NCBI GenBank assembly: GCA_030272155.1
Contig: CP126196.1
Span: 1,054,001-1,118,000 of the forward strand
From: Tetradesmus obliquus
Lineage: Eukaryota; Chlorophyta; Chlorophyceae; Sphaeropleales; Scenedesmaceae
DNA: 64,000 bases
Direction: 5' to 3'
Position numbers and translations under genes: made by a program. This document shows positions 55,301 through 64,000 of the stretch, in pieces. How positions within the stretch are numbered: position 1 is the stretch's first letter; each line of letters opens with the position of its first letter. Under the pieces are notes generated by a model. That model saw only the letters and a program-made list of their open reading frames with translations. It did no database searches and was not told the DNA's origin.

Positions 55301-56042
55301 GTTGGGCTGCTGCAGGAGCTGCACACAAACAGCCTCTGCTGCAAATAAAAACTCAGCAGTATGTTGTGTTTGCTGCCACGCAGGTGCTGGCGCTGCTGCT
55401 GCCAGGTCTGAGGTGGCTGCTTTCTTCAAGGTTGAGCTGCTGCAGCTGGACACAAACAACCCCTGCTGCAAATTAAAACTAGCAATATGTTGTGTTTGCT
55501 GCCACGCAGGTGCTGGCGCTGCTGCTGCCAGATCTGAGGCGGCTGCATTCTTCCAGGTTGAGCTGCTGCGCAGGGCAGCCATGGAGCTGCTGCTGCAACA
55601 AACTCAGTGAATATTTTTTTTGCGTCTGCTGCGTTGCAGGTGCCGGTGCTGCTGCTGCCAGGTCCGAGGTGGCTGCATTCTTCAAGGTAGAGCTGCTGCA
55701 GCTGGACACAAACAGCCTGTGCTGCAAGTCAAAACTTAGCAACCTCTGCTGACACATGAATGCGCTCATTTGTGCCTTTGCTGCCGCTACAGGTGCTGGC
55801 GCTGCTGCTGCCAGGTCAGAGGTGGTGGCATTCTTCAAGTTTCAGCTGCTGCAGCTACGCACAAACAGCCTCTGCTGAGGTGAACCTGCTTATGTGTGCG
55901 GTTGCTGCAGGTGCTGGCGCTGCTGCTGCCAGGTCTGAGGTAGCTGCTTTCTTCAAGGTTGAGCTGCTGCGCAGGGCAGCCATGGAGCTGCTGCTGCCAT
56001 GGGCCTCAGCAGCAGCAGCAGCAGCCAGGCGCCGCAAAGCAG

Positions 56043-56087
<45 letters not shown>

Positions 56088-58968
56088 CAGGCACAGCTGA
56101 ATCAACACAGCAGAGGAGTGGTGAGATGGAGAAGCAGAGGGATGATCGTCAGCAGAGTTCAGGCATGGGCACAGCCGGGGTGCAACAGACAGCGGGTGTC
56201 AGGCAAAGCCGGCGCTGGAAGGCAGCAACTGGTGCAGATGTGGCAGCTGCAGAGAAGGCAGCAGTGCTTGCAGCAACAGCACCCGCAGCACCACCCGCAG
56301 AAGCAGCAGGTCAACAAGGTCAAACGATGGTCAAAGATCATGAGCCAGCAACAGCAACAGCAGCAGCAGCAGCAGGGTTGCCAGACAGTGAGCAGCTTCT
56401 GTCAGAGCTGGCTCGCCCCCGCTATGATGCCTTCACCGACTTCTGGGACATGAGCAGGGACATGGGGTGAGCGCCTGCTGCTGCTGCTGCTGCTGTGTTG
56501 TAACTATCAGGATGCTGCTACTGCTGCACCTCTCTGCAGCTGACAGCTGTCACCAAACGGTGCAAGGCAATGCACGGTTGTGATGAGGCACCCGCGTGTA
56601 GCGCCTGCAGGATGCGGCATGGATTTGCTGTGCTGTAGCTTCATCGTCTTCTGCTGCTACTGATGCTTTAAACTGCACTTGTGCGAGCTTTCAAAGCTGC
56701 CTATAATTGCCAAACTTTGGAAACTCATTGCCTGCCCTGCCCTGGCTTGCTGCTGCAGCTACCTCACCCTCTTTGCTGCGGTTTTCCCCGCAGCCGCGCC
56801 GCTGTGCCTGCTGCTGACTCTGGTCAAGCTGAAGCTGGACTGCCTGAGGCTCACTGCGGTGCAGCAGCGGCCCGTGCCGCTGCAGCTAGCGGGCATTGGG
56901 GCCTGGAACGGCGTGCTCACTGCACTGGTGGGTGGCTGGCTGCTGCAATGCAAGCCTTTGAGGACATGCGCTCACGCGTGCACAACTTCTGGATGTGTCG
57001 CTACTGTGTGCTGATCACTGCACTGATGGGCGCTGGCTGCAGCGCTGAACGTCGAGGCTGCCGGTATTGTGATCGTGTGTCTTTGTTTGTTTGCGACTTG
57101 TTGGTTATGAGATGAGCAAAGTAGCCTGTGCCACTGCAGCTGTCGGGCATTGGCGCCTGTAACGGCCTGCGCACGGCCCTGGTGGGTCCTGCGCTGGCTG
57201 CCGTGCTGCACGCCTCTTTTTAAGGCGTGCAGCGCAGCAGCCAATGCAGCACCCACCCAGTGGGGACACAAGAAAATACTATGTTCTATAGTATAGTTTA
57301 TAGCACAGGACACTATGATGTCCCCAGTGGGGATGCATGAACAGTATAGCCTATAGTAGCATGCTGTCCTATGGCGTCCTGCAAGCGGGCGGCTGGCTGC
57401 TCGCTGCACTGGTGGGCAGCTGCCTGCAGCCTGCTATTCTAAAGACCCAGACAACTCGCAGCTTTTCAAGGAGGAGCCATACGGGTTTTTTTTGTATATT
57501 TGATGAATCGTGGTTGGCAGAGCTTGTTGTAGGGGGAAAGGCGGGAGTCTGCAGGCCTGGACTGTCGGTAGTGTTGGCACATCTGTTAGTTTGTGGATGC
57601 CTGCGGTAAGGGTAGAGAACATCATGCTGCAATGGGAAGCAGCTGCAAGGAGAAGTTGCACCCGGCAGGTTCTACAGGCTGTCTGCTAGTTGAGCTGTCC
57701 ACATGTCACACACGAGTGCTCTGTCACTGACGCACATCCAACAAACGTCCATGGGTATATAATTACTGTACTGCTTCTTCCACTTCTCCTGCAGGTGTTT
57801 GCTTCTGCCAGTACCAACGTTTTCCTGTCAGCTCATTCTGCCGCTCCACAACAAACTACCACAAAATTCTGCTCGTGCCTGCAGGTGTTTGCCTCTGCTT
57901 CTGCCATTACCAACGTGTTCTTTCACGCGTGCCTACAAACCTGTATACATGCAACACATCAGTGCGGTGTCACTAACCTACATCCAACCACATCCAACCT
58001 TTGTTCACTGGTCCACCTGCAGGTGTTTGCTTCTGCCATCACCAACGTGTTCTCTCAGGCATGTCCCCCGGCCAGCTGGCGCTGCCAAATGTTCACCGTT
58101 CCATGGCAAACTTGTGCTGCTGTGGCTCACCCTGCAGGTGTTTGCTTCTGCTATCACCAATGTCTTCCTATCTGGCATGTCCACCGGCCAGCTGGCGCTG
58201 CTGCTGCCCCGCGCCCTCGTGCCCCCAGCTGTGCAGTCTGCACTGCTGGCAGCAGCAGCGGCACGGCCGGCGGCAGCCACAGCAGCAAGCTCCATCCCTG
58301 TGGATGCTGCTGCTGGGGTGCCTGCAGCCGCACTAGCAGATGGCATGCAGATGTATCATGCGGCATATGGATTAATGGGGCCAGCAGGACTTCCTGGTAC
58401 AGAAAGATTAGGAGGTGCTGGTGGGGTAGGTCCTGTGCTGAGCACTTTGCAGGACATCAGCAGCAGTGCCTCTGCTGCTGCTGCAGCAGCAGCAGCAGCA
58501 GCAGGTGTAGCTGGCAGCGGGGTGTGCAGCAGCGGAGGGCTCGGGCAGGTGCTAGGTTTTGCGCAGGATGCGATGGTGTGCGCAGCAAAGGATGCGCCTG
58601 CTGCAGCTGCCACTGCAGTTGTGCCTGCAGGAGGGGTCGGCATGAGTGGTGCAGCAACTCAGCTGCTGAGTGTTGCAGCAGGGACGGCAGCTGTTGCTGC
58701 TGCTGGTGATGTGGCGGCTGCCGACCACCTGCTGCTGCTGTTTGTGCTGGAGCACCTGCTGCTGCTTGCAATGCTGCTGGTGTACTGGTGCATTCCTGGC
58801 GAGCCTCCAGCAGCGCGTGTGGCAGCCGCAGCAGCATGTGAGCCGCAACAGGCAAGGCAGCACAGCAGGGTGAAGCAGCAGCAGCAGCAGCAGCGCGGTG
58901 CATTTGCACGTGTTCATGGCGACAACCAGACGTACATCAATCCGCTGTTTGTTCCAGTGTGTCAGTGA
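50674..58968 (+). CDS. Anoctamin / TMEM16-family membrane protein
   Basis: Eleven exons: 50674-51084, 51398-51537, 51795-51899, 52220-52422, 52695-53225, 54162-54415, 54662-54717, 54883-55016, 55911-56466, 56759-56927 and 58138-58968, giving 1129 residues with every phase agreeing. Family landmarks in order: YFGSAVGFHLALLNALATWL and LLAPAAVATYLLW (first helices); LVCFHLLWSAAGLKLWARRE; RWRINPFT; ENHRTLEGFAACLTAKQAAL; FGPVAYVGLAG; RPRYDAFTDFWDM; YLTLFAAVFPAAAPLCLLL; RPVPLQLAGIGAWNGVL; ASAITNVFLSG; and a final helix LLLFVLEHLLLLAMLLVYW followed by IPGEPP. TMEM16 proteins are Ca2+-gated chloride channels or lipid scramblases, or ER-plasma-membrane tethers; which applies cannot be told. Loops carry long Ser/Gly and Ala-rich inserts. 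The intron after 51899 has a GC donor (CAG-GCAAGT). Confidence 0.92.
52326..52401 (+). repeat. (AGC)n/(GGCAGC)n tract inside an anoctamin exon
   Basis: About 18 AGC codons followed by GGC-AGC repeats encode a Ser run and GSGSGS in the loop after the first helices. It is in frame within exon 52220-52422. Confidence 0.9.
53154..53630 (+). repeat. Four-copy array of an anoctamin exon end
   Basis: The exon end encoding GLSAASLEVAAAAGVRREYT plus a GTGGG donor occurs at 53166-53225 (taken as real) and again at about 53288-53350, 53427-53495 and 53565-53630. Spacing is about 125-140 bp. Any of the four donors could be used. Confidence 0.93.
53670..53691 (+). repeat. (GGGT)n run with G-quadruplex potential
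   Basis: Five consecutive G3 runs separated by single T residues lie in an anoctamin intron. Confidence 0.8.
53950..54100 (+). repeat. Two echoes of anoctamin exon 54162-54415 start
   Basis: CTGCAG-GCCGCTGGCGCA recurs after acceptors at about 53960 and 54060, before the real exon at 54162 (spacing about 100 bp). The copies share about 12-20 nt of the RWRI codons, then diverge. Confidence 0.88.
55249..55910 (+). repeat. Five echoes of the ARSEVAAFFKVELL exon start
   Basis: Copies with their own CAG acceptors start at about 55252, 55384, 55509, 55640 and 55793; the real exon starts at 55911. Each encodes GAGAAAARSEVAAFFKVELL or a close variant. Two also repeat RRAAMELLL. Spacing is 118-153 bp. 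Linking parts such as CACAAACAGCCTCTGCTG are repeated too, so whole units were duplicated. Confidence 0.95.
57120..57205 (+). repeat. Echo of the end of anoctamin exon 56759-56927
   Basis: Encodes VPLQLSGIGACNGLRTAL followed by a GTGGG donor, a diverged copy of VPLQLAGIGAWNGVLTAL about 250 bp downstream. Confidence 0.9.
57790..58137 (+). repeat. Three echoes of the VFASAITNVF exon start
   Basis: Acceptors CTGCAG followed by GTGTTTGCTTCTGCC-type sequence lie at about 57795, 57885 and 58021, before the real last exon at 58138. They encode VFASASTNVF, VFASASAITNVF and VFASAITNVF. Confidence 0.93.
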
Positions 58969-59475
58969 GTTGAGGCCAGCAGGCTTAGTGGCAAACCGCT
59001 CGAGATAGTTTGTTGTGCAGTGTATGCTGGACTTGTGGGGATTCATCCAAGGCTGTACACATCGCATTGCCTTCAGCAGCAGTGTCGCGTTGTGGTTCAA
59101 AAAGCCAGCTGCCCAACCTTGTTTGTCCAGGGATAGTTGTCAGAGCGTTGCCTGCAGCCCTGTGTAGCATGCAGTTGTAGATGGTTGACGCTGAACTTGT
59201 TGCTATCATTCGGGTGAGCTGTCCTGCAAGAATCGTCATCTGCGGTCAGCGTAATGTTATGCCAACGTTATGTTACAGTCACGTCATTGTGTAACACGCG
59301 TGTGCCATGTGCCACAGCATACCTGTTCCTGGGCCTGTTGCGAAGCGCCCTTGACCAAGATACAGCACATCGTTTAGTTGAGTTGTACCAGGAACAAGAT
59401 TTACATTTGCAGAGCTGTCGCAGACGACAACACCAGCAATGCAGCAGCTGTAGTACTGCTTGCTGCCTGCCAACC
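58969..59475. promoter_or_regulatory. Intergenic region between anoctamin and BUD13
   Basis: About 500 bp between a stop and a start on the same strand. It must hold the 3' end of the first gene and the promoter of the second. Three GTTATG(T/C) repeats lie near 59254-59275. No defined motif is claimed. Confidence 0.4.
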
Positions 59476-62400
59476 ATGTTCACTGGGCGCAGCTCGCTCC
59501 GTAAGCCCGAGAAAAAGGAGCCTACAGAGCGTGACAAGCAGCTGCAGGCGTATCTGGCCAGCAAGTATGGAGGCAGCGATGGGGATGGGCAGCAACAGGA
59601 ACCAGCACCCAAGAAGAAGAAAAAGAAGAAGCCCAAAGCAGCAATAGGCTCAGCTGTTCGGATCGTGGAAGGAGATATCTCAGGCTTTGCTGAAGTCCCG
59701 GATGCATTGCCACGGCCGCTGAAACGGGAAGAAGAGGACGCAGATGACGGTGAGCAGACCGGTGTGCTCTGTCGGTTCACGTACTTTGTAGCTGACGCAC
59801 GGACTGACGGATGTTGTCACTGTTGTTTATTTCATGTGCAGATGAGGAGCCTGTTGTTGCCAACCCAGAAGAGGCAGAGGCATTGAAGCTGCAGATAGAG
59901 AAGGTCAGTACAGCAGCAGCGCAGCACTGCTTTTGCTAGGAGCAGCAGCAAGGTAGCACCCCCATGCATGTGCTTTTAGCTGAATTTGCAACAATCATAA
60001 GCTATACTGTATCCAGAGATTGGCTATGGGCCACCTTAATTAAGCTGTGCAGCTGCAGAAGCTGGCACCACTGGCAGCCATCTTGCAATGTGTCCTGCAA
60101 GCTGGTGTACTATATGCATGACCTCTAAGCAGCTGCCTGTATGTTTGTTAGTCTGTTTATGGCAAGTGACAATGTAACATGTTCCTGCACACCTTCAGTG
60201 ACTGCCAGGGCCATGCCATCATCTGTGTTTGCTGAGTTCCTGACTGACACCACGCCATCTCGCTCCTGCTGCAGTCCAAAAACTTCTACCAAGTGGGCGA
60301 TGGCGGCAGCGGCTGGGTGGCAACAGCAGCAGAGCAGGAGCGGCAGCGGCAGCAGCAGCTGCGGCAGCGCCACGACTCGCCTGCAGGTGGCAGCGGCAGC
60401 GACAGGGACATCTCTCCACTCCGCAGGGGAAGGCAGCGGCATGGCTCCCCAGGCCCCGCAAATGGAGCAGCAGCAGCAGCAGGCAGGGGGCGGAAACGCT
60501 CCTTATCTGCAGGCAGTGGCAGCGACAGAGACTTGTCGCCGCCGCGGCGCGGCAGGCAGCGGCACGACTCGCCGCCTGATGCCTCGCCACCACGCAGGCG
60601 CGTGCGGCATGACTCTCCACCAGCAGCAGCAGCAGCAGCAACAGCAGCAGGCGGCAGGGATAGAGACCTGTCACCGCCGCGCAGGGGCAGGCATGATTCG
60701 CCACCTGACGCATCGCCGCCGCGCAGGGGCAGACAGCGGCACGACTCGCCGCCAGCAGCAGCAGCAGCAGCAGGTGGCGGTGATCTTTCGCCGCCGCGGC
60801 GGGGCAGGCAGCGGCATGATTCCCCGCCTGATGCCTCACCTCCGCGCAGGGGCAGGCAGCGCCACGACTCGCCCCCAGCAGCAGCAGCAGCAGCAAACGG
60901 CGGGGACCTGTCCCCACCGCGGCGCGGCAGGCTGCGGCACGACTCGCCAGCACCAGCAGCGGCACGAGGTGGCGGCGGCGGTGATCTGTCACCGCCACGG
61001 AGAGGCAGGCAGGAGCAGCAGCGGCATGATTCGCCGGACGCATCGCCGCCGCGCCGGCGGCCACGCAGCAGCAGCAGCCCTGCTGGCAGAGGAGCAGCAG
61101 CAGCAGCAGCAGCAGCGCCTAAAGGCCTTCGTATGGGTGACGGCACTGCTGCTGGCTTGGTGAGCCATGCGCAGCTGGCTGAGCAGAATGATATCAAGCG
61201 GCGGCAGGCTGAGGAGCGCAAGTGAGTGGTATGAGTGTGATGTGGTTGAGTGTCATGCTGCTGGTGTGCAAACAGCACCAGGCATTCGTCCTCGAGAGCG
61301 CCTGCCGCACTTATGCTGCACATACAGCAAAGCTGTTTGAACAAGTGCCATGTACTGCCCTAGCTAGTGGAGTTGTTGCTGCCTGCTGCGCTGTGCTGTG
61401 CTATGCTGCTGTTGTTGCTGCTCTCCTATTTCGTGTTGTTGACCCCGGGCTCTGCTGCGTTGTGCCGCTTGCAGGCGTGCTGCTGCTGGGCGTGGCGAGG
61501 CCACCGCGTACCGTGCTGTGTTGTTCTGTGCTGTGCTGTGCTGTGCTGTGCTGTGCTGTGCTGTGCTGTGGTGTGCTGTGCTGCACTGCACTGCTGTCCT
61601 CTGCTTTTGTCACTCCGTGCTGTGCTGCGTTGTGCCTGGTGCAGGCGTGCTGCTGCTGGGCGTGGCGAGGCCACTGTGTATCGCGACAAGGTCACAGGCA
61701 AGGCCATCAGCGCAGAGGAGTACACGGAGCAGGTGCGCTGCTGATCTAGATGTAAACATCTTTGAGTTGCATGGCAGCGCTGGCTGCGTCGGCCCAATCA
61801 GCTGTCTCTGGCTGCAGGCATGTCAGCATGTTGTAGCAGCATCCAGCTGGCTGTCAAAGGCTGTGCTCAGCCAGAGCATGTGTGCTGTGCATGCGTGCTT
61901 TGAAGAGGCTGCGATGTGTGCCGCAGCTGTGCTGTCGCTGCAAGGCCTGCCCTTGCAGCCAAATGTGTGCACAGTGGGTGGCGTAAAAGCCACCGTCCTC
62001 GTCCGTGCTTGCAGACACATTGAAAAGCCGACAGTTACGGCAGGCAGCGTGGTTTAACACAGAAATTGTCGCTTTGTTGTTGCTGCCGCAGCTGGCAAAG
62101 GCGAAGCAGAAGAAGCCGCCGCCTGAGGAGATCAACGTGGCCTGGAGGGGAGGCCTGGCGCAGCAGCGCGCAGCCATTGAGGCAGCGCAGCGTGCAGCAG
62201 CAGAAGCAGCCAAGGCCTTCGGCAGGTGAGGCGGTTCCTGCTATGGAGCATGTAGAGGTGCTGGTGGTGCGCACAAGGACATCAATCTTGCCAGCAAGCA
62301 GTGCAGCAGCGTTAGAGTGCTTGCAACGGCTCAGTTGTCACCACAATCTGCGTGTGGCAATGATGGGTTCGCCCAGCCCCTGAGCATCCGCGATTCTGTG

Positions 62401-64000
62401 TTCACTTGCCTGCGCCGTGCACCGCCATTCATGCGCAGATGCAGTTGCTGCAGGGCATAGTGCTTAGGCACAACCCAACCTCACACGGCATGGAGGCTCC
62501 GGCAAGCAGCACTGTCGTGTCACTCTAGAGGATTCTCACCCAATTAGCACTCTAGATGAATCTCACCCAACGTGCTGCCTGCAGTGTTGGCAATCAAGGC
62601 TTCTGCCGTTCACCGCCGCCGCCGCCGGTGCTGTTGCTGCTACTGCTGCCGCCGTTGCTTCTTGATGCCGCTGCCGCCCACAGCTCGCGGGGCTTTGACA
62701 ACGAGGCTGATGCCGAGCTGCGTGACAGGTCACGCCGGGGCGACGCCATGGCACTAATGCATTCCGTTGCCCACAAGCCACCGCCACCAATGCTGCTGCT
62801 GCTGCTGCTGCCGCCGCCCACAGTTCGCGGGGCTTTGACAACGAGGCTGATGCCGAGCTGCGTGACAGGTCGCGCTGGGGCGACCCCATGGCAGGCAAGC
62901 TCAAGAAGAAGAAAGGAGGCGATGGCTTTGACCTGCCACCGCCCCTCATCACTGAAGCAAACAAGGCCATGATGGAGGCCTCAGGTGCGGCTGCTGTTTG
63001 TGTTGTTTCTGGTTTGAGGGAGGAAAGGTGTTGGCGGTTTGCCTGCTTGTGGGCATGTATCTGGCTTGTGTTGTTATGGCCATGTTGAGAGGCGTCAGGT
63101 GCGGCTGCTGCATGCTGTGCTGTTGCTGGTTTGCATGCCTGCGGGTGATGGCTTTGACCTGCCGCCCCCCCCCCCCCCCCCCCCCTCATCACTGAAGCAA
63201 ACAAGGCTATGATGGAGGCCTCAGGTGTGGCTGCTGTTTGTGCTGCTGCAATGTTGTGCTTGCATGCATTTTGCTGGTTTGTGTTGTTGCGTTGCTGTGG
63301 CCATGATGCAGGCCTCAGGTGTGGCTGCTGTTCAAGCTGCTAGCTGCTGTTTTGTGTGTGTATTGCTGGCGTGTGTTGTCGTAGCCTAGATGGAAGCCGC
63401 AAGTGCGACTGCTGTGCTGTTGCTGTTTTGTTGGATGCAATCAATGCTGCCTTGTGTCATGTCACCACATGGTCGTACCTATAAGCAAGCACGCAAGCAC
63501 CCAATGACAACCATGTTTGCCTTTCATCTGCTTTTGCCGCACTGCTTCTGTGTTGTTACTGCTGCTGTTGCCGCAGGCTTTGTGGTTCCTCAGGAGGTGC
63601 CGCACGGCTGGCTGCGGCGCGGTGTGCCTGCCCCGGTGAACTGCTACAACGTGTCATCATCTCAACTGCTTCTGTGTTGTTACTGCTGCTGTTGCCGCAG
63701 GCTTTGTGGTCCCTCAGGAGGTGCCACCCCACAGCTGGCTGCGCCGCGGCGTGCCTGCGCCCGTGAACCGCTACAACGTGTCATCCTCTCATCTGCTTCT
63801 GTGTTGTTACTGCTGTTGTTGCCGCAGGCTTTGTGGTTCCTCAGGAGGTGCCACCCCACAGCTGGCTGCGCCGCGGCGTGCCTGCGCCCGTGAACCGCTA
63901 CAACGTCTCATCCTCTTATCTGCTTTTGTGTTGTTACTGTGGTTATTGCAGGCTTTGTGGTCCCTCAGGAGGTGCCACCCCACAGCTGGCTGCGCCGCGG
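59476..64000 (+). CDS. BUD13: BUD13 homologue, RES-complex splicing factor (3' end beyond window)
   Basis: Exons 59476-59749, 59842-59903, 60275-61221, 61645-61732, 62092-62225, 62824-62984, then one of the copies at 63577, 63700, 63828 or 63952. The N-terminus has KQLQAYLASKYGG, a Lys-rich run (KKKKKKK) and AIGSAVRIVEGD. The long third exon carries about eight RHDSPPDASPPRRG-type repeats separated by Ala runs. Then come LRMGDGTAAGLVSHAQLAEQ, GRGEATVYRDKVTGK, WRGGLAQQR, FDNEADAELRDRSRWGDPMA and FVVPQEVP..WLRRGVPAPVN. These follow the order known for BUD13, whose C-terminal part binds the Snu17/RBMX2 RRM. The RES complex helps activated spliceosomes and the retention of unspliced pre-mRNA. Phases agree through 62984. 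The start ATG precedes the conserved MFTGRSSLRKPEKK region. Confidence 0.93.
61465..61510 (+). repeat. Echo of BUD13 exon 61645-61732 start
   Basis: TTGCAG-GCGTGCTGCTGCTGGGCG continues to GAGGCCACCGCGTACCG, copying the GRGEATVYR codons about 175 bp upstream of the real exon. Confidence 0.92.
61526..61580 (+). repeat. CTGTG pentanucleotide repeat
   Basis: Nine perfect CTGTG units and further imperfect ones, between the echo and the real exon of BUD13. They form part of the pyrimidine-rich intron end. Confidence 0.93.
62678..62760 (+). repeat. Echo of BUD13 exon 62824-62984 start
   Basis: The acceptor CCCACAG plus about 70 nt (SRGFDNEADAELRDRSR) is nearly identical to the real exon start 145 bp downstream. 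The copy ends after GACGCCATGG. Confidence 0.94.
63140..63330 (+). repeat. Two echoes of the end of BUD13 exon 62824-62984
   Basis: At 63146-63226 the stretch GATGGCTTTGACCTGCC, a C-run of about 19, and CATCACTGAAGCAAACAAGG to GGCCTCAG-GTG repeats the exon end and donor. A shorter copy (ATGATGCAGGCCTCAG-GTG) is at 63303-63321. Confidence 0.92.
63577..64000 (+). repeat. Four-copy exon array at the window edge (BUD13)
   Basis: Copies of the FVVPQEVP exon start after acceptors at 63577, 63700, 63828 and 63952 (spacing 123, 128 and 124 bp). Copies 1-3 run about 75 nt, then GTGTCATC or GTCTCATC. Copy 4 leaves the window. The second and third are almost identical over the whole unit, so the duplication looks recent. 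Confidence 0.95.

Noticed and set aside
57230-57380. Small inverted-repeat element around CCCCAGTGGGGA and CTATAGTATAG motifs
   Set aside because: Short palindromic pieces but no coherent terminal repeats or target duplication; probably part of the local echo duplication.
60219-61344. Long antisense and alternative frames over BUD13 exon 3
   Set aside because: GC-rich RHDSPP-repeat coding leaves all frames open; only the BUD13 frame has family motifs and phase agreement.
1-64000. tRNA, rRNA, snRNA genes, retroelements or organelle DNA
   Set aside because: No cloverleaf with A/B boxes, rRNA core segments, LTRs, reverse-transcriptase motifs or organellar gene content was recognised; a covariance-model scan could overturn this for small RNAs.

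Overview
The window is nuclear DNA of a eukaryote, most likely a chlorophyte green alga (probably Chlorophyceae; inferred). The reasons are a plastid one-helix HLIP-type protein, a plant-type DUF760 protein, bipartite plastid/thylakoid targeting signals, many GT-AG introns of 100-500 bp, GC-rich coding DNA, and very many CTG/CAG trinucleotide tracts that appear in proteins as Ala, Gln or Ser runs. No rRNA, tRNA, CRISPR array or bacterial-style operon was seen.

Layout. 1-642 (+): end of an unrecognised gene with a GPI-like tail. 1.0-2.06 kb (-): LRR-like fragments. 2.24-7.16 kb (-): phospholipase B / cytosolic PLA2-type enzyme. 8.88-9.21 kb (-): HLIP/OHP-like protein, divergent from a DUF760 plastid protein (+, 9.54-15.80 kb). 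The last intron of the DUF760 gene holds a 2.74-kb CACTA transposon with a PIF/Harbinger-like MITE nested inside it. 15.9-16.6 kb: another TIR element. 17.3-20.6 kb: two related membrane-protein exons. 20.6-25.1 kb: nothing recognisable. 25.57-35.92 kb (-): F-box + SMI1/KNR4 + ApaG protein (SKIP16/FBXO3 type), with a complete secreted Lys/Pro/Ala/Thr-rich gene (+, 27.10-30.71 kb) inside one intron on the other strand. 36.49-41.69 kb (+): translation release factor eRF3. 43.92-47.80 kb (-): unknown thylakoid-targeted membrane protein, divergent from a small Cys-rich protein (+, 48.23-49.27 kb). 50.67-58.97 kb (+): anoctamin/TMEM16. 59.48 kb to the window end (+): splicing factor BUD13. For eRF3, anoctamin, DUF760, the nested gene, the thylakoid protein and the Cys-rich protein I placed every exon by hand, and the exon lengths and phases close to an uninterrupted reading frame. 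This is a strong internal check.

The main observation is not a gene. Almost every recognisable multi-exon gene carries, in introns or just past the stop codon, one to five tandem, diverged copies of an exon EDGE together with its splice site ('exon echoes'). Copies upstream of an exon repeat the intron 3' end plus the first ~20-80 nt of that exon. Copies downstream repeat the last ~20-60 nt of the exon plus the donor. Past stop codons they repeat the last codons and the stop. Repeat periods are often 118-128 bp. The 3' splice sites commonly sit at the end of (CTG)n tracts. The genes themselves are ordinary housekeeping, plastid and membrane functions and do not form a pathway. The shared feature is this mode of intron growth.
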